Below are positions 56,055-64,000 of a stretch of DNA of 64,000 nt, one piece after another (position 1 is the first letter of the stretch; each line of letters begins with the position of its first letter). Location: positions 2,914,001 through 2,978,000 of the forward strand of contig NZ_CP034036.1 of the NCBI RefSeq assembly GCF_005484965.1, in the 5' to 3' direction. Source of the DNA: Brenneria nigrifluens DSM 30175 = ATCC 13028 (GTDB lineage Bacteria; Pseudomonadota; Gammaproteobacteria; Enterobacterales; Enterobacteriaceae). The notes under the pieces were generated by a model. The model saw only the letters and a program-made list of their open reading frames with translations, did no database searches and was not told the origin of the DNA. Both the position numbers and the translations under genes were made by a program.

Positions 56055-59044
56055 TCTGCCGCTCCCGCCGCCGCGATCGCCCCGCAGGTCTCCAATCCCG
56101 TTACGATATGCCGCCCTATGTTTGCTACCCGGGCATCGCTCATCGCCATGACGTTGTAATCCACCTTGAGCAGCAGGCTGCCGGCATGCTGGTAAGCGGT
56201 AAATTCAAGATGGTGGCTAGGCCTGCCATGCAGGGTGTCGAGCGAGAGCGGATTGATCGAGAAGCGGTCCGTCGAGGCGATGGCGATATCGCCAAGATAA
56301 TTGAAGCTGGCGAAACACTGTCGCGCGCCTAATGTTTGGCGCCTCCCATCGGAGTGATAATGTTCATTACCAAACGTGTGGGCGATCTTTTCGACTTTAC
56401 GGCGATAGTCCCGCACCGCCTTGGCTCCGGCCGCCACGTCCAGGCCCCGTACATCGACGACGAAAGGACAGATGACGGTGAACCAGCCAAAGATGCCATC
56501 GGTGGACAATCCTCCAGGCGCCAAGCCGCGTCCATGACCCAGGACGTCGATTTTCTGACAAGAGGCGGGAAAGACCCTATCGAAAGAGAGCAGGACGGCG
56601 GCCAGCAACCAGTCGCTGATATCCATCGAGGGATCTCGGACGATCGTCGCCGATGGCGCGCCGATTTCGATATGCATAACGCTAAAGGCATCCTTCGTCG
56701 GGAAAGCCACGTCATCGCCAATCGGTTGCGGGCACTCGGCCCATGGTAAACGATCCCAGACGTCTGATGCGCGTTCCTGCGCCAGGAACTGTCCATATGC
56801 TCCGACCCAGCGTGGGTAGTCACTCTCCAATCCAGGCCAGTCGTGAACGTCCTGCGCGCTGTCCGCCTCCGACAAGTCCGCCAGCAAAAGGATCCAGGAA
56901 ACCCGATCCACGCGGAACTGATGGCAACTGACAATCATGCTGAGCCGATCGTTTTCGACCAAAAGGGTGGCGGCGACGATCCGCCTATTCTGCAACGAAA
57001 TGCGGCTTTCACAGTCGGTCACGGCCTGCTGCGGCGTCATTCCGGCCGTGTGAACGGCGATATCCACAGGCGCGGAATCGTGCAGATGCCGTTCCAGCAG
57101 AGCCTTGAGAACAGAGCCGAGCCGGTCAGCGTCAGTGACCGGTCCTGAATAGTCGATCACGCAGGTCTGACACCAGCCGTCCAGATCGGGAATAGCGCGA
57201 CTTTCCAGAAAATACCGGTTGGGAAGCGCCGCATACGCCCCTGTCGCGGTCGAACTCGCCGCAGGAGCGACCTGAGCGGGCCGTTGACCCGATGTTATTA
57301 TAAGACTGGCAATCGGCTTCTCGGAGATGACCTCTTCCAGAGCTAGTTTGATTCCCTGCCGTTTCAAGGCAGCGACCAACGAGAGCGCCTGAAGCGAATT
57401 CCCGCCATTTTCGAAGAAGCTGTGATTGATATCGATACTGGCGCCCTTCAGCACCTTGCCTATCGCGGCCAGGATTGGCGCATGCTCAGGATTACCGATC
57501 TCCGACGCTTGCAGTTTGTCACGGGCCATCCGCGCCAGCGTCTCCCGGTCGAACTTGTTGTTCCGCGTCAGCGGCAGCTCATCCATGAGCATAATCAAAC
57601 GCGGGCGCTTGTGACTGTCTATACGCTCCACCAACGCCTTGCGGATCCCGGCCTCCGAAACATCTCCGCTAATGGGGACGACCGCAGCGACAACCTCATC
57701 CCCATCCTCGCCGACAAGGGTGAAGACGCAGCAATCCGCCACGGAATCAAGCCCGAGAAACGAGGCTTCGACCTCAGCCAGCGACACTTTCAACCCGTTG
57801 ACCTTAATAACGGAATCCTTGCGGCCAATGATGACCAACCGCATTTGATCGTCGTAGCGGGCAAGATCGCCGGTTGCATAGGCGCGCGCGGTGCCCGGCG
57901 CGCCCTCACCCAAGGCAGTGAAGCTGCCGGACGACGGAACGAGCATGGACGCAACGAGGTCGGAGATCAATGTCACCTCTCCCGCGACGCCGCTGACGGA
58001 TATCCGATTGCCAGCGGCATCCCGCAACTCGGTAACCACGCCGGATACCGGATGCGACAAGGGCCAGAGGCCTGCATCCCGCTCTGCGCCCTGGTCATAA
58101 ACGGCGTACATCGCCGTGGTGCATTCGGTCGGCCCATAGGCGTTGAATAATCGGGAGCCTTGCGGAAAAACGCTGTTGAACAGATCGAGGTCGCCTGCGT
58201 AGATTTTTTCCCCGCCGATGACGATCCGTTTCGATTTCTGATAAGCGCCGAGCCCGGCGCGATGGAACTGGCGGAAATAAGGCACCGTCATGTGCAGGAC
58301 ATCGATATTGTGCAAGGCAATGAAGTCCGCCACTGTCTCCATGGTGGAAAACCTGGGATTGACCGTGCACAGCACCCCATCATGAAACAGGGCGGAGAAG
58401 ACATCCATAAGCCCTGCATCCCAGGCCGCCGAGGCAAGTTGCAGTAGTTTTTCCCCGGGCTTAAGTTGCACATAGGCCGCATAGTTGGCGATATGCTGAC
58501 GCAAGGCCGGCATCGTCTGCAAAATGGCCTTCGGCGCCCCCGTCGTGCCGCTGGTCAGGATGACATAATCAGCGCAACGGATCGGAAAAAAGATCGTTTT
58601 CCCTTGTTCGGAGATTCGAGGAGTATCCGGATTATTCGCCCATGGGGAAGCAGTAATAACGCAAGCCCTAGGCAGCCAGTCGCGGAGGTGCTTGATGGGC
58701 GCATCATCGCCAAGGTTGACCATGCAGTCAATTTTCAGCGCCGTCATCACCGACTGCAACGGGTCCATCTGCATCTCGGGATCGACGAAGACCACACGCC
58801 GCGCGATCCCCATCACGGCAATCAAGGCGGCGTAGGCATCGGCGCCATGAGATGCGCGCAGAGCGACAGTCTTCCCTTCCATACCCGCCGCAGCCAAGTC
58901 GCGCGTCAGTGCGTAAACCCGGCGATCCAGTTCACGCCAACGCCACTCTCCCGCTAGATCGACAGCGGCAAGATCATCCGGATTACGGTGCAGTAGGCAA
59001 TGATCAACCATCTCGACATCCTCGTCATTTAGCGGCTCGGACAT
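56051..59044 (-). CDS. NRPS 2: adenylation-thiolation-degenerate epimerization
   Basis: At 997 residues, the order is A (about 20-505), T (about 520-585) and an epimerization-type domain (about 605-997). A3 LTSGTTGAPK is at 163-172, the A4 Asp is 209 in AAWDAG, and the A10 Lys is in RNNKFDR. The carrier serine is Ser550 in NGGNS. The last domain has DRVSWILLLADL, GWFT (853-856) and FNYLG (914-918), typical of E domains. Yet the HH is HQ (708-709) and the Glu of EGHGR is Leu (VLGHGR), so both catalytic residues seem lost. Pocket residues read D-A-M-M-I-I-A-T-A-K with low certainty. It overlaps the aminotransferase gene by 16 nt. Confidence 0.9.
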   Translation of the reverse strand: MSEPLNDEDVEMVDHCLLHRNPDDLAAVDLAGEWRWRELDRRVYALTRDLAAAGMEGKTVALRASHGADAYAALIAVMGIARRVVFVDPEMQMDPLQSVMTALKIDCMVNLGDDAPIKHLRDWLPRACVITASPWANNPDTPRISEQGKTIFFPIRCADYVILTSGTTGAPKAILQTMPALRQHIANYAAYVQLKPGEKLLQLASAAWDAGLMDVFSALFHDGVLCTVNPRFSTMETVADFIALHNIDVLHMTVPYFRQFHRAGLGAYQKSKRIVIGGEKIYAGDLDLFNSVFPQGSRLFNAYGPTECTTAMYAVYDQGAERDAGLWPLSHPVSGVVTELRDAAGNRISVSGVAGEVTLISDLVASMLVPSSGSFTALGEGAPGTARAYATGDLARYDDQMRLVIIGRKDSVIKVNGLKVSLAEVEASFLGLDSVADCCVFTLVGEDGDEVVAAVVPISGDVSEAGIRKALVERIDSHKRPRLIMLMDELPLTRNNKFDRETLARMARDKLQASEIGNPEHAPILAAIGKVLKGASIDINHSFFENGGNSLQALSLVAALKRQGIKLALEEVISEKPIASLIITSGQRPAQVAPAASSTATGAYAALPNRYFLESRAIPDLDGWCQTCVIDYSGPVTDADRLGSVLKALLERHLHDSAPVDIAVHTAGMTPQQAVTDCESRISLQNRRIVAATLLVENDRLSMIVSCHQFRVDRVSWILLLADLSEADSAQDVHDWPGLESDYPRWVGAYGQFLAQERASDVWDRLPWAECPQPIGDDVAFPTKDAFSVMHIEIGAPSATIVRDPSMDISDWLLAAVLLSFDRVFPASCQKIDVLGHGRGLAPGGLSTDGIFGWFTVICPFVVDVRGLDVAAGAKAVRDYRRKVEKIAHTFGNEHYHSDGRRQTLGARQCFASFNYLGDIAIASTDRFSINPLSLDTLHGRPSHHLEFTAYQHAGSLLLKVDYNVMAMSDARVANIGRHIVTGLETCGAIAAAGAAE

Positions 59045-60321
59045 GACGCCAGCACATCGTCCAGAGCGCTGAAAAACTCATCCATATGCGACTCGACGAA
59101 CGTGAGTGGCGGGGTAATCTTGACGGTGGCGCCATCGATACCGCCGGTTCGCACGATAACCCCATTCTTTAGCAGCCCGTCCCCCACTTCAGCGGCCAGC
59201 GGCACCATCGCGGCGGAATCGGAACCGGGTATCGCAACATCGAATGCCAGCATCAGTCCGGCGCCGCGAATGCCGCTGATGCGGCCGTCGCGGCTCGCCA
59301 GAACTCGCAGCCGCTCGACAAAACGCTCTCCGCTTCGCGCCGCACGCTCTGCGATATTGTCCCGCTTCTGCACCTCTAAAACCGCATTTGCCACCGCACA
59401 CGCCAGCGGCATAAAAGTGAAGGTGGACGAATGCTGGCTGAAACCTAATACATCGATGATGTCAGGCGAGCCGGCCACAGCGGAAATCGGCATCCCATTG
59501 CCGAGGGACTTGCCGAGCACGATCAGGTCGGGGCATACCTGCTGCGATGCGACAAAAGGCCGGCCGGTACGGCCGAATCCGGTATAAATCTCGTCAAAAA
59601 TGCTCAGCACGCCGAACTCGGCACAGGCTGAAACCATTTCACCCAGCATGGATGAAGGAATGACATGAATGCCTTCCGCAGCCTGAATCGGCTCGATAAT
59701 GGCCGCAGCCGGCAACTGGTTTTTATTCTTGGCATCCTGCAAAAACTGCCGGAAAGCCAGACCCCATGCCTGACTATCGGCATTGGATTGTCCATCAGGA
59801 CTAAATAAAGAGAAGCAAGGATTGTCCCTGAGGCCGATGGCCAGCAGGTCCCGGAATTTTCCATTGGACGTGACGGAAAGCGCTCCCTGTGTCTTGCCGT
59901 GAAACGAGTTCGAAAAATAGAGAATCGGTTCCCGCCTCGTCTTCCTGCGAGCGATCTTTACCGCCACTTCGACCGCTTCGGCGCCAGTCACCGCCCCCAT
60001 GATGGAGGCTTCGGGAAACGGCAGAAAATGCGCCAGCCTGGCGATCATCTCATGTCGGAAAGGATTGTCGATGTTCCAGCCAGTATGGATCAGTTTTTCG
60101 GCTTGAGAGGTTAGCGTTGCAACGATGTCTGGATGCTGGTGCCCTAAATTGACGGCGCCGCTGCCGCCTGTCATATCTAGAAAGGATTGGCCGCGTTCAT
60201 CAAATAAGTGACAATCAAGCCCCCTGACGATGACAGGTGCGCCGACTTGATGGCGCGACACGGATATGGATAATGCCTCTTGATAGGAACCGATTTCATT
60301 TTCCGGAAAAACATTCAGCAT
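59029..60321 (-). CDS. Class III PLP aminotransferase, first gene of the operon
   Basis: This 430-residue protein starts MLNVFPENEIGSYQEALSIS at 60321 behind AGGAGG. PLP-site motifs: TGGSGAVNLGHQHPDI, GAVTGAEAVEVAVKIARR, Asp in SIFDEIYTGFGRTG, and the Schiff-base Lys in IVLGKSLGNGMP at about residue 252. It resembles diaminobutyrate-2-oxoglutarate and other omega-aminotransferases. It may install an amino group on the unusual building block. As the first gene of eight overlapping or closely spaced genes it marks the operon start. Confidence 0.88.
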   Translation of the reverse strand: MLNVFPENEIGSYQEALSISVSRHQVGAPVIVRGLDCHLFDERGQSFLDMTGGSGAVNLGHQHPDIVATLTSQAEKLIHTGWNIDNPFRHEMIARLAHFLPFPEASIMGAVTGAEAVEVAVKIARRKTRREPILYFSNSFHGKTQGALSVTSNGKFRDLLAIGLRDNPCFSLFSPDGQSNADSQAWGLAFRQFLQDAKNKNQLPAAAIIEPIQAAEGIHVIPSSMLGEMVSACAEFGVLSIFDEIYTGFGRTGRPFVASQQVCPDLIVLGKSLGNGMPISAVAGSPDIIDVLGFSQHSSTFTFMPLACAVANAVLEVQKRDNIAERAARSGERFVERLRVLASRDGRISGIRGAGLMLAFDVAIPGSDSAAMVPLAAEVGDGLLKNGVIVRTGGIDGATVKITPPLTFVESHMDEFFSALDDVLASCPSR

Positions 60322-60465
60322 CTGATACCTCCTGCTCCAGCAAATAAATGCCCACAGAGCCCAAGGACGACCTTGAAAGCGGGACATTCGTCCCATCCGT
60401 TCGCTAGCTTTATTGCAAAATCACCCTAACACATAAAATTACCTTAATACATTAGAATCATTAAA

Positions 60466-60479
60466 ACATTAAGTAATGT
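60466..60479. promoter_or_regulatory. Palindrome ACATTA-AG-TAATGT before the operon
   Basis: A 6-2-6 inverted repeat lies in an AT-rich stretch (60415-60510), about 145 bp before the aminotransferase start. Several CATTA motifs surround it. It is a candidate operator; no clear minus 10/minus 35 pair stands out. Confidence 0.4.
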
Positions 60480-60500
60480 AAACATATTACAAATTATTTA

Positions 60501-60532
60501 ACAAAAAAAACCAACGCTGACGGGGGTTGGTT
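60501..60532 (-). terminator. Terminator of the D-aminoacylase transcript
   Basis: On the minus strand AACCAAC and GTTGGTT pair and are followed by eight T residues. It isolates the deacylase/transporter unit from the biosynthetic operon. Confidence 0.8.
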
Positions 60533-60668
60533 ATGGCCGCGTGAAAGAGGTTTTGAGTCCTCAGCGCATAGGGGATTACCATATCAATTGATTTTTTCTA
60601 ACTAAGAAGTACAGCACGTTCCAGGAATTGGGAAAATTGAAGAAAAAGGTTCTTTTCCACATGGACAC

Positions 60669-62117
60669 CTATCCATTCAAGCCCACTGGCCGTCGTTTTA
60701 GCAATTTCCCCTGTCGTCCTTGTACCTGCCCATCCTCGTAACTCACCACACCGTTAACCACCACCAGATCGATGCCCGGCGCTTGTCGGCAGGGATCGCT
60801 GTAAGTTGCAACGTCCTCAATCCGCGCCATATCCACCAGGGTTAAATCGGCAAATGCCCCTTCGCGCACAACGCCGCGATCTTGCAAACGAAAGCGGGCC
60901 GCCGGCATGCAGGTCATCTTGCGCACCGCTTCGGCGAGCTTGAACAATTGCAGATCGCGGCAGTAGTGCGCCAGCACGCGAGGGAAAGTGCCCCATAGCC
61001 GCGGGTGAGGATTAGGATCGGCCGGCAAACCGTCAGAACCAATCATTGAAAGTGGATGGGCAAGGATCTTGCGTACATCCTCTTCACTCATCATATGGTA
61101 AATCGCCCCGGCCGGACGCAGGCGCTCAGTCGCTTGCCACTGGTCTATGCCCCATTGCGCGGCAATCTCCTGCAGTGTCTGTCTGGCCATCTCCGGATGC
61201 GGCTCCGACCAGGTGATGTAGATCTCCATTTTTCCGTCGACGCGCCAGGCGTCAAGCGTGGTGGAACTGGCCGAGTACGGATAGCAATCGCAGTTGCATG
61301 ACTGCTTACTGGCGGCTTTTTCCAGCGCGGCCAGCGCCAACGGAGCACGGCCCCAGTTGCCCGCACCGGCGCACTTAAGATGTGAGATCACCAGAGCTGC
61401 TCCGGCATTGCGCGCGGTAGTGAACGACTCCTCCAACGAGTCCAGTAGACCGTCGTGCTCATTACGCATATGGGTGGTATACAGCGCTCCGTACTCACCG
61501 ACGATATCCACCAGAGGCTGTATCTCCGACGGCGGCGCCAGTTTAGCGTTGGTATAAGCCAATCCGGAGCTGAGACCGATAGCGCCAGACTCAAGGGCGT
61601 CTTGCAGCGCCGAGCACATTTGCTCCAGTTCTCCGGTCGTCGCCGGGCGATCGAATTGTGCCATAACGTTAGCTCGCAGCGCGGTATGGCCGATCAACGC
61701 CGCCACGTTAACACTCGGGCATGCGAGCTCAACCGCATAGGCATAATGCTGAAAGGTCGGATAGACAAATGCCTCCTGCGCTCCCAGCAAGTTCATCGGA
61801 TCCGGCGGCGTGCCCGGTAAACTTACCGGTGAAGCGCTGATGCCGCAATTGCCGACGATCACCGTGGTAACTCCCTGCGAAATCTTGGCGAGCATCTCCG
61901 GGTGATGAATGACATTGGTGTCATCGTGGGTGTGGACGTCAATAAAACCCGGCATCAGGCAGCGCCCGTTGCCGTTGATCACTCGCTGAGCAGCCTGACC
62001 ATCGAGATTGCCGATGGCGACAATCCGATCGCCGACAATCGCGACGTCAGAGACATACGGCTCAGCACCGCTGCCATCAACCACCGTGACTGCGCGGAAC
62101 AGCAAATCAAACGCCAT
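60669..62117 (-). CDS. N-acyl-D-amino-acid deacylase
   Basis: This 482-residue amidohydrolase has metal ligands in the DVHTHDD motif at about residues 60-66. It also has VIVGNCGIS (94-102), SGLAYTNAKLAP, TTHMRNEHDGLLDSLEES, ISHLKCAG and SDGLP. This set is typical of D-aminoacylases, which remove acyl groups from N-acyl-D-amino acids. It precedes the ABC transporter stop by 2 bp, so substrate uptake and hydrolysis look coupled. The position next to an NRPS operon with an E-type domain is suggestive. Confidence 0.88.
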   Translation of the reverse strand: MAFDLLFRAVTVVDGSGAEPYVSDVAIVGDRIVAIGNLDGQAAQRVINGNGRCLMPGFIDVHTHDDTNVIHHPEMLAKISQGVTTVIVGNCGISASPVSLPGTPPDPMNLLGAQEAFVYPTFQHYAYAVELACPSVNVAALIGHTALRANVMAQFDRPATTGELEQMCSALQDALESGAIGLSSGLAYTNAKLAPPSEIQPLVDIVGEYGALYTTHMRNEHDGLLDSLEESFTTARNAGAALVISHLKCAGAGNWGRAPLALAALEKAASKQSCNCDCYPYSASSTTLDAWRVDGKMEIYITWSEPHPEMARQTLQEIAAQWGIDQWQATERLRPAGAIYHMMSEEDVRKILAHPLSMIGSDGLPADPNPHPRLWGTFPRVLAHYCRDLQLFKLAEAVRKMTCMPAARFRLQDRGVVREGAFADLTLVDMARIEDVATYSDPCRQAPGIDLVVVNGVVSYEDGQVQGRQGKLLKRRPVGLNG

Positions 62118-62119
62118 AG

Positions 62120-63760
62120 TCAGATCCTCCGGCCTGAGGCGAAATCCCAGCCTTTACCTGGAACCGCATCCATCAATTGTTGAGTATAGGGATGCCGCGG
62201 CGACGCCAGCACATCGGCTGCCGCTCCGTACTCGATCACCTCGCCGTGCTGCATCACCAGCACGTCGTCGCACAGCTGTGCCGCCACCCGCAGATCGTGA
62301 GTGATAAATAAAATGGCGACGCCCAGCCGACGCTGGATGTCGTCGAGCAATTGCAGTACTTGTGCCTGCACAGAGACGTCGAGCGCCGACACCGCTTCAT
62401 CGGCGACGATCACGTCCGGCTCCATCGCCAGCGCACGGGCAATGGCGATACGTTGCCGCTGTCCACCGGAAAATTGATGCGGGAAACGATCAATGGCGTC
62501 AGCTGGCAGTCCGACTAGCTCCAGCAGTTGCTGACCACGTGCCCAGGCCTGAGCATAAGAGACGCCATGGTTCATCGGGCCTTCCACTAAGCTGTTGCCA
62601 ATGCTGATGCGCGGATTGAGCGAACGGTTAGGGTCCTGGAAGACCATCTGGATGCGTTTGCGATGAGGTTTGAGCCCGGCGGTAGAGAGTTCGGAAATAT
62701 CGTTACCGGTGATGCGTATCGCCCCTTCGTCAGGCGTCAGCAGGCGCATCACACAACGCGCCATCGTCGACTTGCCGGAACCGCTTTCGCCGACAATACC
62801 CAACGTGCGGCCGCGCTTAAGGCTGAATGTCACGTCATGCAACGCACGCGTGCCCTCGCGCCGCTTGCCGAACCAGCTCAGTGCGCCACCTTTGGGAGGG
62901 TAGATTTTGCCCAGTTCAACAACATCAAGGACGACCTGCGCGCTGGTCGCCTGGCGCGCGGGCCTTGGCGCCAAGCTAGGCACCGCAGCCAGAAGGGCTT
63001 TGGTATAATCCTCACTCGGTTGCGACAGTACCTGCTGCAAGGCGCCGCATTCGACGATATTTCCCTGGCGCATCACGCAGACGCGATCGGCGATATCCAC
63101 CACTACTCCCATATCGTGGGTGATAAACAACACCGCGGTACCGTGCTTTTGCTGTAGTTCGCGGATCAATTTGAGGATCTGTTGCTGCGTGGTTACGTCC
63201 AGCGCGGTGGTCGGCTCATCAGCAATCAACAGGCGAGGTTCGAGCACCAGTGCCATCGCGATCATAATACGCTGGCGCTGGCCGCCGCTAAGCTGATGCG
63301 GATACGCACCATAGACGCGGTTAATATCCGGCAGATGCGTCTGCGCCAGAGCATCCATCACCCGAGCATGACGTTCCCCTGCGCTGAGACCAGTGTGCGT
63401 TTGCAGCACCTCATCGATCTGCCGTCCCACCGTCAGCACCGGGTTAAGGGCGGTCATCGGTTCCTGGAAAATCATCGCCATACGGCTGCCACGCAGTGCC
63501 TTGAGTCGTCCATTACTGACCCGCAAAACGTCTTCGCCATCCAGCAGAATACGTCCACTCGCAACCCTGAGCGCGCCTTTCGGCAGCAGGCCAAGCATCG
63601 CCAGCGATGTCACCGACTTACCCGAACCGCTTTCACCGACTAGGCACAGTGTCTCCCCGGCGCGAATGCTGAAGGAGATATCCTGCAAAATCGGCGCACC
63701 TTGCGCGGTGTTCACAGACAGGCAATCCACACGCAGGATATCGTTTTGTTGTTCGCTCAT
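62120..63760 (-). CDS. Dipeptide/oligopeptide ABC transporter, fused ATPase
   Basis: This 546-residue protein has two ATPase halves, as in GsiA/YejF. Walker A GESGSGKS occurs at about 42-49 and again near 325. LSGGQRQRI and FSGGQRQRI are the signature motifs, with Walker [13 protein letters not shown] and [12 protein letters not shown]. It energises uptake of peptides or N-acyl amino acids through the permeases encoded upstream. It overlaps the permease stop by 4 bp. Confidence 0.92.
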   Translation of the reverse strand: MSEQQNDILRVDCLSVNTAQGAPILQDISFSIRAGETLCLVGESGSGKSVTSLAMLGLLPKGALRVASGRILLDGEDVLRVSNGRLKALRGSRMAMIFQEPMTALNPVLTVGRQIDEVLQTHTGLSAGERHARVMDALAQTHLPDINRVYGAYPHQLSGGQRQRIMIAMALVLEPRLLIADEPTTALDVTTQQQILKLIRELQQKHGTAVLFITHDMGVVVDIADRVCVMRQGNIVECGALQQVLSQPSEDYTKALLAAVPSLAPRPARQATSAQVVLDVVELGKIYPPKGGALSWFGKRREGTRALHDVTFSLKRGRTLGIVGESGSGKSTMARCVMRLLTPDEGAIRITGNDISELSTAGLKPHRKRIQMVFQDPNRSLNPRISIGNSLVEGPMNHGVSYAQAWARGQQLLELVGLPADAIDRFPHQFSGGQRQRIAIARALAMEPDVIVADEAVSALDVSVQAQVLQLLDDIQRRLGVAILFITHDLRVAAQLCDDVLVMQHGEVIEYGAAADVLASPRHPYTQQLMDAVPGKGWDFASGRRI

Positions 63761-64000
63761 TCGCCGCCCCTTTTCTTCAGCCGCGGATCGAGGGCATCGC
63801 TGACCACATCGCCCAACAGGTTAATCGACAAAATACACAGAGAAAGAACCAGACCCGGCCACAGCACCAGAGAGGGTTTAAGCTGGAAGTAGACGCGGCC
63901 TTCGGAAATAATGTTTCCCCAGGTCGGAATTTCAGTACCGATGCCCGCGCCGAGAAATGACAGAATCGCTTCGGTCAGGATCGCCGATGCACAAATATAG
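63757..64000 (-). CDS. Dipeptide ABC transporter permease, C-terminal part (cut by window edge)
   Basis: The last 80 residues of a DppC-type permease are visible: [20 protein letters not shown], then [14 protein letters not shown] and [20 protein letters not shown], ending KKRGGE. The EAILSFLG and DPR motifs are standard for the family. The remaining genes (second permease and binding protein) should lie to the right. Confidence 0.9.
   Translation of the reverse strand, partial: YICASAILTEAILSFLGAGIGTEIPTWGNIISEGRVYFQLKPSLVLWPGLVLSLCILSINLLGDVVSDALDPRLKKRGGE

Overview
The window comes from a member of the Enterobacterales, most likely a plant-associated lineage near Pectobacteriaceae (Brenneria, Dickeya or Pectobacterium type). 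The evidence is the chromosomal core at 33.3-41.4 kb: tRNA-Gly/Cys/Leu, pgsA, uvrC, uvrY, yecF, tRNA-Lys, cycA, iraP, a nac remnant and tRNA-Asn. These match enterobacterial relatives closely, but the genus is inferred by eye.

Region 1 (1-33.3 kb) is the right part of a temperate podovirus prophage inserted at the 3' end of tRNA-Leu(UAA). Its left end, lysis genes and other attachment site lie outside the window. The late, minus-strand half carries a T7/BPP-1-like virion module (portal, Bbp19-like protein, scaffold, capsid, two tubular tail proteins, three internal virion proteins, terminase, tail fibre). Accessory genes (GNAT, Rap1a/Tai-like, TPR plus HEPN-like pair) interrupt it. The middle holds replication genes (O-like protein, DnaB helicase) and a Rac-prophage-like switch (repressor, YdaS/Cro, YdaT). 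The plus-strand early operon carries a 27-bp-repeat protein, a possible Rad52-like annealing protein, a Gp157-like protein, a DUF4224-type protein and the integrase. Two short motifs recur across the phage: GAGGCAAGACCA directly before start codons on both strands, and a GGAAACCGACC hairpin in leaders.

Region 2 (33.3-41.4 kb) is core chromosome. Its notable points are a tRNA-Lys with a CUU anticodon, a UUG-started uvrY, and a nac gene cut to 91 codons that still has a sigma-54 promoter and a likely NtrC site.

Region 3 (41.4-64 kb) is an accessory island beginning at tRNA-Asn(GUU) with a P4-type integrase stub joined in frame to an IS630 transposase tail. It carries a GC-rich catabolic/redox set (subtype-B tannase, isochorismatase-fold hydrolase, pirin, Old Yellow Enzyme, SDR/heme-binding chimera). 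Next is a biosynthetic operon (60.3 to 48.5 kb, minus strand) that I cannot match to a known product: class III aminotransferase, NRPS A-T-E, a 47-codon ORF, an FrhB-like Fe-S flavoprotein, an EPSP-synthase-like enzyme, an MDR dehydrogenase, NRPS A-T-C and a thioesterase, with an EamA exporter converging on it. An N-acyl-D-amino-acid deacylase and a dipeptide-type ABC transporter follow to the right edge.

The biosynthetic operon is the best candidate for an undescribed system. My inference is that the EPSPS-like, FrhB-like, MDR and aminotransferase enzymes build an unusual (possibly shikimate-derived) amino acid, that the two NRPS proteins assemble a very small peptide, and that EamA exports it.
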